In this document: in pieces, positions 35,040-45,818 of the stretch | Layout: each line of letters begins with the position of its first letter | How positions within the stretch are numbered: position 1 is the stretch's first letter | Assembly: GCF_002362255.1 (NCBI RefSeq) | Contig: NZ_LPVV01000013.1 | Location: 1-55,768 of the forward strand | Reading direction: 5' to 3' | From: Microbacterium sp. SZ1 | GTDB taxonomy: Bacteria; Actinomycetota; Actinomycetes; Actinomycetales; Microbacteriaceae | DNA length: 55,768 bases | Program-made: the position numbers and the translations under genes | Notes under the pieces: generated by a model | Told to the model about the DNA's origin: nothing | What the model saw: only the letters and a program-made list of their open reading frames with translations | The model's database searches: none

Positions 35040-35974
35040 CGTCACGGTCGTCGGCTCACCCGGCCCTCATCGCGCTCGGCGCGGTGGGGGCCGTCGGTGC
35101 TGCGGCCGCTGTGTGGGGCTTCGGCATCGAGCGGTACCTCTTCACCGTGCGCGAGGTTTCGGCACCCGCTCTGCCCCAGGGCTCCGCGCCGATCCGCATC
35201 CTGCACCTCTCGGACGCGCACATGGCGCCGTGGCAGCACCGGAAGCAGGACTGGCTCGCGTCGCTCGCGCAGCTGAAGCCGGATCTCATCGTCAACACCG
35301 GCGACAACCTCGGACACCGCGACGGCCTGGCGGGAATCCGCCGCGCATTCGATCCGCTCGCCGGCATCCCCGGGGTCTTCGTGCACGGGTCGAACGACGT
35401 GAACGCGCCGTCTCCGCGGAACCCGTTCCTGTACTTCACAGGCCCCTCGAAGAAGACCAACACTCCGTCGCCGCGGCTCGACACCGCCGCAATGGATCGG
35501 TACTTCACCGACGAGCTCGGCTGGGTCGGGCTGAACAACGCCGCGGCCCGTATCGACGTGAACGGCAGTGCGGTGGACCTGTTCGGCGTGAACGACGCCC
35601 ACCGCGACTGGGACGACCTCGACGCTCTGCCCGCGGCCATCGACTCCCTCGGGCCGCGCGAACCCCGAACACCGGTGCTGGGCGTCACGCACGCCCCGTA
35701 CCAGCGGGTCCTCAACTCGTTCGTCGACCTGGGCGCCGACGCGATCCTCGGCGGCCACACGCACGGGGGGCAGGTCTGCCTCCCCGGCTTCGGCGCGCTG
35801 GTCGCGAACTGCGACATCCCGCTCACGCAGGCGAAGGGACTCAGTACCTGGGCGCACGGCGGCCGCTCTGTGCCGCTCAACGTCAGCGCCGGGTGCGGTC
35901 ACTCGATCTACGCACCGGTCCGCTTCGCCTGCCGTCCCGAGGCAACGCTGCTGACGCTGACGGCGCCCGACTGA
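35036..35974 (+). CDS. Membrane-anchored calcineurin-like metallophosphoesterase
   Basis: The 312-residue protein has an N-terminal transmembrane anchor ([20 protein letters not shown]) and then the metallophosphatase motifs: D-x-H in [11 protein letters not shown] in [11 protein letters not shown], an unusual GSND replacing GNH(E/D) in [11 protein letters not shown] in LGVTHAPYQ and GHTHGGQ. The Asn is kept but the following His is replaced by Asp, a feature found in this YkuE-like actinobacterial group. The substrate is unknown. The GTG start overlaps the penicillin-binding protein stop codon by 4 bp, so the two are co-translated, suggesting a cell-envelope role. Confidence 0.88.
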   Translation: MTSRSSAHPALIALGAVGAVGAAAAVWGFGIERYLFTVREVSAPALPQGSAPIRILHLSDAHMAPWQHRKQDWLASLAQLKPDLIVNTGDNLGHRDGLAGIRRAFDPLAGIPGVFVHGSNDVNAPSPRNPFLYFTGPSKKTNTPSPRLDTAAMDRYFTDELGWVGLNNAAARIDVNGSAVDLFGVNDAHRDWDDLDALPAAIDSLGPREPRTPVLGVTHAPYQRVLNSFVDLGADAILGGHTHGGQVCLPGFGALVANCDIPLTQAKGLSTWAHGGRSVPLNVSAGCGHSIYAPVRFACRPEATLLTLTAPD

Positions 35975-35982
35975 GCGCTCGA

Positions 35983-36012
35983 TTGGGTGCCGGAGAGATT
36001 TCCCTGTAGACT
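35983..36012 (+). promoter_or_regulatory. Promoter of tRNA-Pro
   Basis: TTGGGT (35983-35988) and TAGACT (36007-36012) are 18 bp apart, giving a start near 36019, nine bases before the mature 5' end. Confidence 0.5.
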
Positions 36013-36027
36013 CGGAGGGTTGCAAAA

Positions 36028-36105
<78 letters not shown>

Positions 36106-36114
36106 TGACATAGG

Positions 36115-36138
36115 AAGGCCGCCCACACGGGCGGCCTT
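36115..36138 (+). terminator. Terminator of tRNA-Pro
   Basis: AAGGCCGCCC (36115-36124) and GGGCGGCCTT (36129-36138) form a perfect 10-bp stem with loop ACAC, followed by CTCTGT. Confidence 0.85.
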
Positions 36139-36170
36139 CTCTGTATCGGGATGCGGCGAAAGGGGATCGC

Positions 36171-36644
36171 GTGAGCGCACTGCTCCCTGCCCCGCAGCGC
36201 TGGACGCGGGGCGTCGCGGTGCTGCTCGGCGTCCCGTTCCTCGTCGGCTTGATTCTGCTGACGTTGACGCCGTCTCGCGTCGAGGAGTCGATGCCGAACC
36301 TCCTCGACCTGGTGCTGTCGACCGCGCATCGGCTGGGCTGGGACTGGCTCGACTTCACGCGTCTGGAGATCATCGCGAACGTACTGGTCTTCGTTCCGGT
36401 CGGCGTCTTCGCCTTCCTCCTGGTACCGCGCCGCATCTGGCCCGTGGCCGTCGTGCTGGGCCCGGCGATCTCGGTCGCCATCGAGATCGCACAGCGCGTC
36501 GCACTCCCCCACCGCGCGGCGACCGTCAGCGACGTCGTCGCGAACTCCGGCGGAGCGCTGATCGGGGTCTTCCTCGCGATCGCCTGCACTCTCCTCTTCG
36601 CACCGAGCACAACCCGACCGCACCGTAGTCTGGAAGCATCATGA
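36171..36644 (+). CDS. VanZ-family membrane protein
   Basis: The 157-residue protein has about four transmembrane helices and the VanZ-like arrangement: TLTPSRVEES after the first helix, NVLVFVPVGVFAFLLVPRR, and the signature SVAIEIAQ followed by RAATVSDVVANSGGALIGV. VanZ proteins give low-level teicoplanin resistance in some Gram-positives, but most members have no known function. The GTG at 36171 is chosen. The stop codon overlaps the ATG of the HAD phosphatase by 4 bp, so the pair is co-translated. Confidence 0.88.
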   Translation: MSALLPAPQRWTRGVAVLLGVPFLVGLILLTLTPSRVEESMPNLLDLVLSTAHRLGWDWLDFTRLEIIANVLVFVPVGVFAFLLVPRRIWPVAVVLGPAISVAIEIAQRVALPHRAATVSDVVANSGGALIGVFLAIACTLLFAPSTTRPHRSLEAS

Positions 36645-37396
36645 CCACGCCCGCCCTCGTCGCCTTCGATCTCGACGACACCCTCGCACCGTCTAAAGGC
36701 CTCATCAGCGATCGCATCGCCCGTCTTCTCGTCGCGCTGCTGGAGCGCGGCGATGTCGCCATCATCTCCGGTGGCAACGAGCAGCAGTTCCGGTCGCAGG
36801 TCGTCGCGCAGCTCGCGACGGTCGACGCCGCCGCCCTGTCCCGGCTGCACCTGCTGCCCACCTGCGGCACCCGATACCTGCGGCACGACGGCATCGACTT
36901 CGCCCCCGTGTACGCGCATGATCTCAGCACCGATGAGAAGGATGCCGCGATGACGGCGCTGAAGGAGGAGGCCGAGCGCCTCGGACTGTGGGAGCCGGAG
37001 CCCTGGGGCGACATCCTCGAGGACCGCGGATCGCAGATCACGTTCTCTGCCCTCGGCCAGAAGGCTCCGCGCGACGCCAAGCACGGCTGGGACCCCGACG
37101 GCTCGAAGCGTGGGGCTCTGCGGGATGCCGTGGCAGCACGCCTCCCCGGACTCGAGGTCCGCTCCGGGGGCTCGACGTCGATCGACATCACGCGCGCAGG
37201 GATCGACAAGGCCTACGGCATGCAGCGTCTCGCCGAGCTGACCGGCATCCCGCTCGCGTCCATGCTCTTCTACGGAGATCGGCTGGACGAGGGCGGCAAC
37301 GACTACCCCGTGCTCGCTCTCGGCGTGCCCTCGATCGCCGTCGAGGGCTGGGAGGACACGGCGGACAAGCTCGACGAGCTGCTCGCCTCGCTCTGA
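36641..37396 (+). CDS. HAD-superfamily (IIB) phosphatase
   Basis: The 251-residue protein has HAD motif I at its N-terminus (LVAFDLDDTLAPSKG), motif II in VAIISGGNEQQF, the Lys of motif III in GIDKAYGMQRLAELTGI and motif IV in MLFYGDRLDEGGNDYPVLAL. The large C2 cap places it with Cof/phosphomannomutase-like HAD-IIB enzymes that act on sugar phosphates or similar small molecules. The substrate cannot be read from the sequence. It is coupled to the vanZ-like gene by ATGA and converges on the lldD-like gene, with 28 bp between the two stop codons. Confidence 0.88.
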   Translation: MTTPALVAFDLDDTLAPSKGLISDRIARLLVALLERGDVAIISGGNEQQFRSQVVAQLATVDAAALSRLHLLPTCGTRYLRHDGIDFAPVYAHDLSTDEKDAAMTALKEEAERLGLWEPEPWGDILEDRGSQITFSALGQKAPRDAKHGWDPDGSKRGALRDAVAARLPGLEVRSGGSTSIDITRAGIDKAYGMQRLAELTGIPLASMLFYGDRLDEGGNDYPVLALGVPSIAVEGWEDTADKLDELLASL

Positions 37397-37424
37397 TCCG
37401 CCGCGTCGCTCCCGCTCGCGACGA

Positions 37425-38684
37425 TCAGCGGACGACGGCTTCCGACACGCTCTTCGCGACGGGCACCAGTCTCGTCAACTGAGTGACGTGCGCGGGCTCG
37501 AGCTCGGCCAGCGATGCCACACCGAGCAGGCGCATCGTGCGCTCGATCTCCGTGCGCAGGATCGCGATGGTGCGATCGACGCCTCGTCGGCCACCGGCCA
37601 TGAGTCCGTAGAGATACGCCCGCCCGATCAGCGTGAAGTCCGCACCGAGGGCGACGGACGCCACGATGTCCGCCCCGTTCATGATGCCCGTGTCGATCAT
37701 CACCGTGAAGTCGTCGCCGACGGCACGGCGCACCTGCGGCAGGAGGTGGAACGGGATGGGCGCACGGTCGAGCTGGCGTCCGCCGTGATTCGACAGCACG
37801 ATGCCGTCGACGCCCGCGTCGCGCAGTCGCACGGAATCCTCGACGTTCTGGACGCCCTTGATGACGATCTTGCCCGGCCACAGGTCGCGGATCACGGCCA
37901 GGTCATCGTAGCTGATGGTCGGGTCCATCGCGGCATCCAGCAACTCACCGACGGTGCCGCCCGTCGTGCTGAGAGAGGCGAACTCGAGCTTCGGCGTCGT
38001 GAGGAAGTCGTACCACCACCACGGCCTCGGGATCGCGTTGACGATCGTGCCGAGTGTCAGCTGCGGCGGGATGCTGAAGCCGTTGCGCTTGTCGCGCAGG
38101 CGGGCCCCGGCGACCGGGGTGTCGACGGTGAACTGCAGAGTGTCGAAGCCTGCGGCAGCCGCGCGGCGGGTCAACTCATAGGAGATCTCGCGATCCCGCA
38201 TCACGTACAGCTGGAACCAGTTGCGACCGTGGGGATTGGCCGCCTTGACGCCCTCGATGGACGTCGTGCCGAGCGTCGACAGCGTGAACGGGATGCCGGC
38301 CGCCGCCGCCGCGCCCGCTCCGGCGACCTCGCCCTCGGTCTGCATGAGCCGCGTGAACCCGGTGGGGGCGATGCCGAAGGGCAGCGCCGACGGCCCACCG
38401 AGGATATCGACCGATGTGTCGACCTGCGGCGCCGGGCGCAGGATGCCGGGGTGGAACTCGACGTCCTGGAACGCCTGCCGCGCACGCCGGAGGGAAAGCT
38501 CGCCCTCCGCGGCTCCGTCCGTGTAGTCGAACGCGGCCTTGGGCGTGCGCCGCTTCGCGATCGTGCGGAGATCGGCGATCGTGAGCGCCGCGTCGAGCCG
38601 CCGCGTGGTGCCGTCGAACTGCGGCTTCTTGAACTTCATGAGCTCGAGGAGCTCGGCGGGGTTGGGAAGCTGGCGCTGGACCAT
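37425..38684 (-). CDS. lldD: FMN-dependent alpha-hydroxy-acid dehydrogenase (lactate oxidising, LldD-like)
   Basis: The 419-residue FMN enzyme contains the family core: [20 protein letters not shown] near the N-terminus, [20 protein letters not shown], and the catalytic His/Arg site [14 protein letters not shown]. Closing segments are [20 protein letters not shown] and [12 protein letters not shown]. It probably oxidises L-lactate to pyruvate with a quinone acceptor; another 2-hydroxy acid or mycofactocin-type substrate is possible. The ATG at 38684 gives [18 protein letters not shown]. It lies 11 bp after the FadR-type regulator gene, so the two form an operon controlled from the double operator at 39436-39472. 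Confidence 0.87.
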   Translation of the reverse strand: MVQRQLPNPAELLELMKFKKPQFDGTTRRLDAALTIADLRTIAKRRTPKAAFDYTDGAAEGELSLRRARQAFQDVEFHPGILRPAPQVDTSVDILGGPSALPFGIAPTGFTRLMQTEGEVAGAGAAAAAGIPFTLSTLGTTSIEGVKAANPHGRNWFQLYVMRDREISYELTRRAAAAGFDTLQFTVDTPVAGARLRDKRNGFSIPPQLTLGTIVNAIPRPWWWYDFLTTPKLEFASLSTTGGTVGELLDAAMDPTISYDDLAVIRDLWPGKIVIKGVQNVEDSVRLRDAGVDGIVLSNHGGRQLDRAPIPFHLLPQVRRAVGDDFTVMIDTGIMNGADIVASVALGADFTLIGRAYLYGLMAGGRRGVDRTIAILRTEIERTMRLLGVASLAELEPAHVTQLTRLVPVAKSVSEAVVR

Positions 38685-38695
38685 GCTCTGACCTC

Positions 38696-39418
38696 TCAGT
38701 CGGTGGACGGGATGCCGCGGGTGAGTCCCGCCGCGCTGTAGTAGCCGGTGATATGAGCGCGGACGAGCGATCGGGAACCCTCGGCGTTTCCCTCATCGAT
38801 GGCCGCGACGATGGCGCGGTGCTCTGAGCGGAGGCGGTTTGCCATGGCATCCCAATCGGAGATCGCCGCTGCGCCCTGCTGCACGTACGACTCGATCGCG
38901 GTGCGGAGCCCCGCCATCATCGCCGCGACCACCGAGTTGCCGCTCGCCTCGGCGAGGGCGAGGTGCAGCTGCGCGTCGAGCGCGAGGAACTCCGCGGGCG
39001 CGAGACCGGGCTCGTCCATCGCGTCGAGCACGCGTCCGACCTCATCGAGCCTCGGGCGGGACTGCGACGCGAGATCGGCGGCGACGGCATCCTCCAGCAA
39101 CAGGCGAGTGCGGACCACGTCGTCGAGCGGAAAGCCCTGCGCGGCGACCTGCAGCCGCAGCAGCGTCGACATGCCGCCCGTCGGCGTCGCGATGACGATG
39201 GCCCCCGACTGCGGGCCCGAACCGGTGGCCGTGCGGATCAGCCCCATGACCTCGAGCACCCGTAGCGCCTCGCGAACGCTGGATCGCCCGACGCCGAGCT
39301 CGGTGGCGAGGTCGCGCTCGGAGGCGAACCGATCGCCGGGACCGAGACGTCCGTCGAGAAGCTCCCGCTCGACGTGCTCGAGGACGAGGCGCCAGGCGCG
39401 CGCGGGTTGCTCAGGCAT
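38696..39418 (-). CDS. FadR-family GntR transcriptional regulator (LldR-like)
   Basis: The protein of 240 residues has an N-terminal winged helix (about residues 10-70: [34 protein letters not shown]). The C-terminal all-helical FCD effector domain (about 90-225) contains His residues suited to a metal-bound carboxylate site ([32 protein letters not shown]). Relatives respond to lactate or other hydroxy acids. ATG 39418 is chosen because GGAGGAGGG lies immediately upstream; the earlier ATG would place that site inside the gene. Two palindromes, TGGTCTGACCA and TGGTCAGACCA, stand upstream and predict autoregulation. Confidence 0.88.
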   Translation of the reverse strand: MPEQPARAWRLVLEHVERELLDGRLGPGDRFASERDLATELGVGRSSVREALRVLEVMGLIRTATGSGPQSGAIVIATPTGGMSTLLRLQVAAQGFPLDDVVRTRLLLEDAVAADLASQSRPRLDEVGRVLDAMDEPGLAPAEFLALDAQLHLALAEASGNSVVAAMMAGLRTAIESYVQQGAAAISDWDAMANRLRSEHRAIVAAIDEGNAEGSRSLVRAHITGYYSAAGLTRGIPSTD

Positions 39419-39435
39419 CCGCCCTCCTCCGCTCA

Positions 39436-39472
39436 TGTGGTCTGACCACAGTATCCAGTGTGGTCAGACCAC
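39436..39472 (-). promoter_or_regulatory. Double operator for the FadR-type regulator
   Basis: Two perfect palindromes, TGGTCTGACCA (39438-39448) and TGGTCAGACCA (39461-39471), have centres 23 bp apart, just over two helical turns. Both match the TGGTC-N-GACCA sites of FadR/LldR regulators and lie directly before the regulator-lldD operon. Confidence 0.82.
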
Positions 39473-39518
39473 GCAAGAGGAGCCCGTCGCGCAGCCGCGG
39501 ACAGGCGAGTGGCAGCTG

Positions 39519-40172
39519 TCAGCCCAGGCGACCGCCGGACTCCTGCAGGTAGCAAGCGCCGCAGAGCGACTCGTAGGTGGTGATCTCGGGCGCGGAGGCA
39601 CCCTCAGCGCCCTCGTCGATCGCGACCTGATCGCCGTCGAACACGAAGCTGCCGCCGATCACCCGACCGTTGAACACCGCTTTGCGCCCGCACCGGCAGA
39701 TGGTCTTCAGCTCCTCCAGGGAGTGGGCGATCGCGAGCAGACGGGCGGAGCCGGGGAAAGCATGGGTGCGAAAGTCGTTGCGGATGCCATAGGCGATGAC
39801 CGGGATGCCGTCTTCGATGGCGATACGGAACAGATCGTCGACCTGCTCCGCCGCGAGGAACTGCGCCTCGTCGATCAGGAGGCACGCGACGTCGACCGGC
39901 CCCTCCGGGACCAGCTCGCCCTCGGCAGCACGCCGCACCCGATCGCGCTGCGCGTCGAACAGCGCACGCGCGTCGTCGTCGGGCCCGATCAGGAAGTCGA
40001 CCTCGCGCGTCATGCCCAGCCGACTGGATATCTCCGACGCGCCCTTCGTGTCGATGGCCGGCTTCGCGAGCAGCACATGCTGGCCGCGCTCCTCGTAGTT
40101 GTATGCGGCCTGGAGCAGAGCGGTGGACTTGCCCGAGTTCATCGCGCCGTAGCGGAAGTAGAGCTTCGCCAC
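39519..40172 (-). CDS. tdk: Thymidine kinase
   Basis: The type II thymidine kinase has 217 residues and phosphorylates thymidine in salvage. It has the P-loop RYGAMNSGKSTALLQAAYNY, the DEAQFL motif in CLLIDEAQFLAAEQVDDLF, and a zinc lasso with Cys pairs in KTICRCGRKAVFNG and in SLCGACYLQESG. All key elements are intact. The GTG at 40172 lies 7 bp after the mqo stop codon, so mqo-tdk may be co-transcribed. Together with tmk at 22825-23454 the window carries both routes that feed dTTP. Confidence 0.93.
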   Translation of the reverse strand: MAKLYFRYGAMNSGKSTALLQAAYNYEERGQHVLLAKPAIDTKGASEISSRLGMTREVDFLIGPDDDARALFDAQRDRVRRAAEGELVPEGPVDVACLLIDEAQFLAAEQVDDLFRIAIEDGIPVIAYGIRNDFRTHAFPGSARLLAIAHSLEELKTICRCGRKAVFNGRVIGGSFVFDGDQVAIDEGAEGASAPEITTYESLCGACYLQESGGRLG

Positions 40173-40179
40173 CGCTGCG

Positions 40180-41649
40180 CTACTCGTCGATGCCGAGCGT
40201 GGCGGCCGTCGAGGAGGTCGACGACGCGGCCAGAGCGGGCTGCGTGTTGAGCTTCTCCCCGAACGTCGGGATCAGCTCGCGCAACTCCGCCTCCCAGCCC
40301 GGGTACTCGTCGGGGAAGCACTTCTTCAGCAGGTCGAGCATGATGGGCACAGCCGTGGAGGCACCCGGCGACGCACCCAGCAGACCGGCGATCGAGCCGT
40401 CTGCGGATGCGACGACCTCGGTGCCGAACTGCAGCACCCCGCCCTTCTTCGGGTCCTTCTTCATGACCTGCGCGCGCTGACCGGCGTCGATCAGTGTCCA
40501 GTCCTCGTCCTTCGCGGTCGGCATGAACGTGCGCAGGCTGTCGACCTTCTTGGCGTGGTTCTTGAGCAGCTCGCCGATGAGGTAGGTGATGAGGTCGGGG
40601 TTCGCGAACGCGACGCGCAGCATCGGCATGAGGTTGTGCGGTCGCACCTGCGTGACGATGTCGAGCAGCGACCCGTTCTTCAGGAACTTCGGGCTGAATG
40701 TCGCGAACGGACCGAACATGAGCGACGCCTCGCCGTCGACGACACGCGTGTCGAGATGCGGCACCGACATGGGCGGGGCGCCCACCGACGCCTGCGAGTA
40801 CACCTTGGCCTTGTGCTGCGACACGATCTTCGGGTTGCTCGTCTTGAGGAACTGCCCCCCGATCGGGAAGACCCCGTTTCCCTTGATCTCCGGGATCCCG
40901 GAGCGCTGCAGCAGCTTGAGCGCCCAGCCGCCCGCGCCGACGAAGACGAAGCGCGCCTTGATCTCGGCGGGGGTGCGACCGACGGTCGTGCGGTACTTGA
41001 CCAGCCAGCCGTCCTTCTGCTTCTTCAGCGAGCGGACCTCGTGATTCGTGCGGAGCGACACGCCGGACTTCGTGAGGTGGTCGAAGAGCTGGTGGGTCAA
41101 GGCTCCGAAGTCCACGTCCGTGCCCGCCGGCACGCGCGTGGCCGCGAACGGCTCGCCCTTGCGGCGCTGCTGCATGAGCAGAGGCGCCCACTTGTTGATG
41201 ACGCGCGAGTCCTCGCTGTACTCGATACCAGCGAACAGCGGCTGCTTCTTCAGCACCTCGTAGCGGTCCTTGAGGTAGGCCACGTCCTTCTCGCCGCGCA
41301 CGAAGGTCATGTGCGGGGTCGCGTTGATGAACGTCGACGGCTCGTCGAGCACGCCCCGCTCGACGAGCGACGACCAGAACTGGCGGCTCTGCTGGAACTG
41401 CTCGTTGATCGAGATCGCCTTCGCGGGGTCGAGCGGTGCGCCCTTCTGCTGCGGCATGTAGTTAAGCTCGCAGAGGGCGGCGTGACCGGTGCCCGCATTG
41501 TTCCAGGGGTTGGAGGACTCCTGGGCCACGTCAGACAGCCGCTCGAAGGCGACGATCTTCCAGTCCGGCTGCAGCTCGTGCAGCAGGGTACCCAGGGTGG
41601 CGCTCATGATGCCACCGCCGATCAGGACGACATCGACTGTTTCTGTCAC
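40180..41649 (-). CDS. mqo: Malate:quinone oxidoreductase
   Basis: Mqo oxidises malate to oxaloacetate and reduces menaquinone at the membrane, replacing or supporting malate dehydrogenase. The 489-residue protein begins with the FAD-binding glycine motif VDVVLIGGGIMSATLGTLLH. It contains NPWNNAGTGHAALCELNYMP, FVGAGGWALKLLQRSGIPEI and the C-terminal GASPGASTAVPIMLDLLKKC, all typical of the family. It is a peripheral membrane protein without transmembrane helices. The gene lies between asd (83 bp away) and tdk (7 bp away). Confidence 0.95.
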   Translation of the reverse strand: MTETVDVVLIGGGIMSATLGTLLHELQPDWKIVAFERLSDVAQESSNPWNNAGTGHAALCELNYMPQQKGAPLDPAKAISINEQFQQSRQFWSSLVERGVLDEPSTFINATPHMTFVRGEKDVAYLKDRYEVLKKQPLFAGIEYSEDSRVINKWAPLLMQQRRKGEPFAATRVPAGTDVDFGALTHQLFDHLTKSGVSLRTNHEVRSLKKQKDGWLVKYRTTVGRTPAEIKARFVFVGAGGWALKLLQRSGIPEIKGNGVFPIGGQFLKTSNPKIVSQHKAKVYSQASVGAPPMSVPHLDTRVVDGEASLMFGPFATFSPKFLKNGSLLDIVTQVRPHNLMPMLRVAFANPDLITYLIGELLKNHAKKVDSLRTFMPTAKDEDWTLIDAGQRAQVMKKDPKKGGVLQFGTEVVASADGSIAGLLGASPGASTAVPIMLDLLKKCFPDEYPGWEAELRELIPTFGEKLNTQPALAASSTSSTAATLGIDE

Positions 41650-41732
41650 CAGGACAGTCTAGTTCGCGGGCACGGCACGGCAGACCACGCGGGCCGTCTC
41701 GACGAGACCGGATCCGCATGACGGGGATGCCG

Positions 41733-42902
<1,170 letters not shown>

Positions 42903-42914
42903 CTACCGTGCCGG

Positions 42915-43427
42915 TCAGCGGCCGGTCCCGGCGTGGACCGTGGCTTCGATCTCGCCGTCGAGTCCGTAGGCGCTGTGCACGGTGCGCGCGGCCTCCGCCA
43001 GGTCGCTGTCGCGCAGCACGACCGAGATGCGGATTTCCGACGTCGAGATCATCTCGATGTTGATACCGCCGGCCGACAGGGCCTCGAACAGGATCGCCGA
43101 GACGCCGGAGTGCGTGCGCATGCCCGCCCCGACGACCGACAGCTTGCCGATCTGATCGTCGTGGATGAGATTCTGGAACCCCACCTCCGTCTGGTCGCCG
43201 GCGAGCGCCTTGAGGGCCGCAGCGGCATCCGCCTTCGGAACCGTGAACGAGATGTCGGTGCGACCCGTCGCCGACACGTTCTGGACGATCATGTCGACGT
43301 TCGCCCCGGACTTGGCGACGATCTTGAAGATCTCGGCGGCCTTGCCCGGGACGTCCGGCACTCCGGCGACCGTGATCTTGGCCTGGCTGAAGTCGGTGGC
43401 GACTCCGGCGACGATCGGTTCTTCCAT
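42915..43427 (-). CDS. lysC: Internal translation start: aspartate kinase beta subunit
   Basis: Within lysC, ATG 43427 opens [20 protein letters not shown] and has GAGGGAG 5 nt upstream, a much better ribosome site than chance. The encoded 170 residues are the regulatory ACT region. In Corynebacterium glutamicum and Bacillus the lysC gene makes an overlapping beta subunit from an in-frame start. The C. glutamicum beta subunit, as I recall it, begins with the closely similar MEEAVLTGVATDKSEAK. An alpha2-beta2 enzyme is therefore likely. Confidence 0.75.
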   Translation of the reverse strand: MEEPIVAGVATDFSQAKITVAGVPDVPGKAAEIFKIVAKSGANVDMIVQNVSATGRTDISFTVPKADAAAALKALAGDQTEVGFQNLIHDDQIGKLSVVGAGMRTHSGVSAILFEALSAGGINIEMISTSEIRISVVLRDSDLAEAARTVHSAYGLDGEIEATVHAGTGR

Positions 43428-44195
43428 CTCAGCTCCCTCGGCTTCGCGGGGGTTCTTCATGCCCTCGCCCAGAACGTAGGTGCCCTCCGACGACGAGAAC
43501 GTCGAACGGGCGTGGATCAGGACGCCGTGACGGCGTGCATACTCGACGGCGCGGATGTAGAGCACCTTCGCGCCGTTGGCGGCCAGCTCGAGCATCTCCT
43601 CGCTCGAGATGTGGTCGAGCTTCTGCGCCTTCGGGATGATGCGCGGGTCGGAGGTGAAGATGCCGTCGACGTCGCTGTAGATCTCGCATACGTCGGCCGA
43701 CAGCGCCGCCGCGAGAGCCACGGCCGTGGTGTCGGAGCCGCCGCGACCCAGCGTGGTGATGTCGCGGGTGTCGCGGTTGAAGCCCTGGAAGCCGGCGACG
43801 ATGACGATCGCCCCCTCGTCGAGCGCTTCGCGCAGACGTACGGGGGTGACGTCGACGATGCGCGCTGCGCCGTGCTGCGAGTCGGTGATCATGCCGGCCT
43901 GGCTGCCGGTGAACGACCGCGCTTCGAAGCCCATCGAGTGGATGGCCATCGCGAGGAGCGCCATCGAGATGCGCTCACCGCTCGACAGAAGCATGTCGAG
44001 CTCACGGGGAGCCGGGATTGGAGCGACCTCGTTCGCGAGGTCGAGCAGCTCGTCCGTCGTGTCGCCCATCGCGCTGACGGCGACGACGACGTCGTGCCCG
44101 GCGCGACGCGTGTCGACGATGCGCTTCGCGACGCGCTTGATGCTCTCTGCGTCGGCGACTGACGAGCCGCCGTACTTCTGCACGATGAGGGCCAC
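42915..44195 (-). CDS. lysC: Aspartate kinase (alpha subunit)
   Basis: Aspartokinase phosphorylates aspartate, the first step of the lysine, threonine and methionine pathways. The 426-residue protein has the N-terminal kinase motif [20 protein letters not shown], a second substrate loop [16 protein letters not shown], and two C-terminal ACT domains for feedback by lysine and threonine ([40 protein letters not shown]). I prefer the GTG at 44195 because AGGGAG lies 5 nt before it; the GTG at 44201 overlaps that site. An internal start at 43427 should yield a separate beta subunit from the same frame. asd follows. Confidence 0.95.
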   Translation of the reverse strand: MALIVQKYGGSSVADAESIKRVAKRIVDTRRAGHDVVVAVSAMGDTTDELLDLANEVAPIPAPRELDMLLSSGERISMALLAMAIHSMGFEARSFTGSQAGMITDSQHGAARIVDVTPVRLREALDEGAIVIVAGFQGFNRDTRDITTLGRGGSDTTAVALAAALSADVCEIYSDVDGIFTSDPRIIPKAQKLDHISSEEMLELAANGAKVLYIRAVEYARRHGVLIHARSTFSSSEGTYVLGEGMKNPREAEGAEMEEPIVAGVATDFSQAKITVAGVPDVPGKAAEIFKIVAKSGANVDMIVQNVSATGRTDISFTVPKADAAAALKALAGDQTEVGFQNLIHDDQIGKLSVVGAGMRTHSGVSAILFEALSAGGINIEMISTSEIRISVVLRDSDLAEAARTVHSAYGLDGEIEATVHAGTGR

Positions 44196-44295
44196 GTTCA
44201 CTCCCTGGGATGTCGGGCGGATCCGCCCACGCTCATTCTACGATCGGGTCGTATACCCGCCCGCGCATGTGACGCGACCGTCAGGGGCGAAGCGG

Positions 44296-45228
44296 TCAGG
44301 GGGCGGGCGGCGCCGCGGCGAGGTCGGGGGCGGTGGACGCCGGGGGCCGCAGTCGCCCGCCGGTCGCGGCGAACCAGCATCCGGCGATGATGAGCGGGAA
44401 GCCGATGAGGAGTCCCGGCGTGAGCGGCTCGGCCAGCACGATCGCCCCGAGGACGATGGCGACCACCGGGTTGACGTAGGTGAACAGCGGAGCGCGCACG
44501 GGGCCGACTTCGCGGATGAGTGCGAAGAACGCGAGGAACGCGACGGCGGTGCAGACGACCGCGAGCGCGAGCAGCGCTCCGACCGAGGTGAGGGTCGGCA
44601 CCTCGTGCTGGGTGAGGACGCCGATCGGCAGGTAGAGGACGCCGATCATGAGCAGCGAGAGCGTGATCGTGCCGAGCGACGGCACATCGGCCAGCTTGCG
44701 CGCGACGATGAACGGCGCGATGGCGTAGAGGATCGCCACGAGCAGGACCTCACCGGCGGCGAGCAGGCTCACGTCCCCGCCGAAGAGGCCGGGCCCGGCG
44801 ACCACGATCGCGACGCCCAGGAAGCCGACGAGGAGACCGATCGCTCTCGTCGGACGCAGGACGCCACGGTCGCCGCTGCCCAGGGCGATGAGCGCCGCGA
44901 ACAGGGGCACGGTGGCGACGAGCAGACCGGTCATGCCGGACGGCAGGGTCATCTCGGCGTGGCCGAGCAGAACGAACGGACCAGCCATCTCGACGAGGCC
45001 GAACGCGAGGACCCACGGCCAGTGCTTCCACGCGGCCTTCAGGGCGCCGCCACGGATCGCGAACGGGAGGAGCAGGAGGGCGGCGATCAGCGTGCGCCCC
45101 GCGACGATCGCGGGCGGCGAGAACGACTCGACCGCGACGCTGATGAACAGGTAGGGCACGCCCCACAGGAGAGCCATCGCACCGAAGAGCAGCCAGCCTC
45201 GACGGGAGAAGCCGCCCTGTGCGTTCAC
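44296..45228 (-). CDS. EamA/DMT-family transporter
   Basis: The 310-residue membrane protein has ten predicted transmembrane helices in two EamA repeats ([20 protein letters not shown] in the first; [20 protein letters not shown] in the second). Typical loop motifs are present ([40 protein letters not shown]). DMT transporters export metabolites such as amino acids or cofactors; the substrate is unknown, though the position next to lysC makes an amino acid plausible. The GTG at 45228 overlaps the recR stop codon by 4 bp. The C-terminal tail is Ala/Pro-rich. Confidence 0.88.
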   Translation of the reverse strand: MNAQGGFSRRGWLLFGAMALLWGVPYLFISVAVESFSPPAIVAGRTLIAALLLLPFAIRGGALKAAWKHWPWVLAFGLVEMAGPFVLLGHAEMTLPSGMTGLLVATVPLFAALIALGSGDRGVLRPTRAIGLLVGFLGVAIVVAGPGLFGGDVSLLAAGEVLLVAILYAIAPFIVARKLADVPSLGTITLSLLMIGVLYLPIGVLTQHEVPTLTSVGALLALAVVCTAVAFLAFFALIREVGPVRAPLFTYVNPVVAIVLGAIVLAEPLTPGLLIGFPLIIAGCWFAATGGRLRPPASTAPDLAAAPPAP

Positions 45229-45818
45229 AGCACGCGCCGGCCCTCGAACGCCCGCCCGAGGGTGACCTCGTCGGCGTACTCGAGGTCGCCGCCGACGGGC
45301 AGGCCCGAGGCGAGACGCGAGACGGTGATCTGCATCGTCGTGAGGAGGCGGCTGAGGTAGCTCGCGGTCGCCTCGCCCTCGAGGTTCGGGTTGGTGGCGA
45401 GGATGACCTCCTGCACGGTGCCGTCCGCGAGGCGGGTCATGAGCTGAGCGATGCGCAGGTCGTCGGGGCCGATGCCCGCGATCGGGCTGATTGCGCCGCC
45501 GAGCACGTGGTACAGGCCCCGGAACTCGCGGGTCCGCTCGATCGCTGCGACGTCCTTCGCGTCCTCCACCACGCAGATCAGCGCTCCGTTGCGGCGAGGA
45601 TCGCGGCAGATCGCGCAGCGCTCCTGCTCCGCCACATTGCCGCAGATCTCGCAGAAGCGCACGCGCACTCGGATCTCGGTGAGCAGCTCCGACAGACGCG
45701 CGACATCGAACGTGGGCGTCTGGAGGATGTGGAACGCGATCCGCTGCGCGGACTTCGGACCGATGCCCGGCAGTCTGCCGAACTCGTCGATCAGTTCCTG
45801 GACGATTCCGTCGTACAT
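45225..45818 (-). CDS. recR: Recombination mediator RecR
   Basis: RecR works with RecF/RecO in loading RecA at gaps. The 197-residue protein has the helix-hairpin-helix start [20 protein letters not shown], a C4 zinc finger ([20 protein letters not shown]) and a Toprim domain ([20 protein letters not shown], then [19 protein letters not shown]). Length is exact for the family. The ATG shares one base with the dnaX stop codon, so dnaX-recR translation is coupled, the arrangement seen in most bacteria. Confidence 0.96.
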   Translation of the reverse strand: MYDGIVQELIDEFGRLPGIGPKSAQRIAFHILQTPTFDVARLSELLTEIRVRVRFCEICGNVAEQERCAICRDPRRNGALICVVEDAKDVAAIERTREFRGLYHVLGGAISPIAGIGPDDLRIAQLMTRLADGTVQEVILATNPNLEGEATASYLSRLLTTMQITVSRLASGLPVGGDLEYADEVTLGRAFEGRRVL

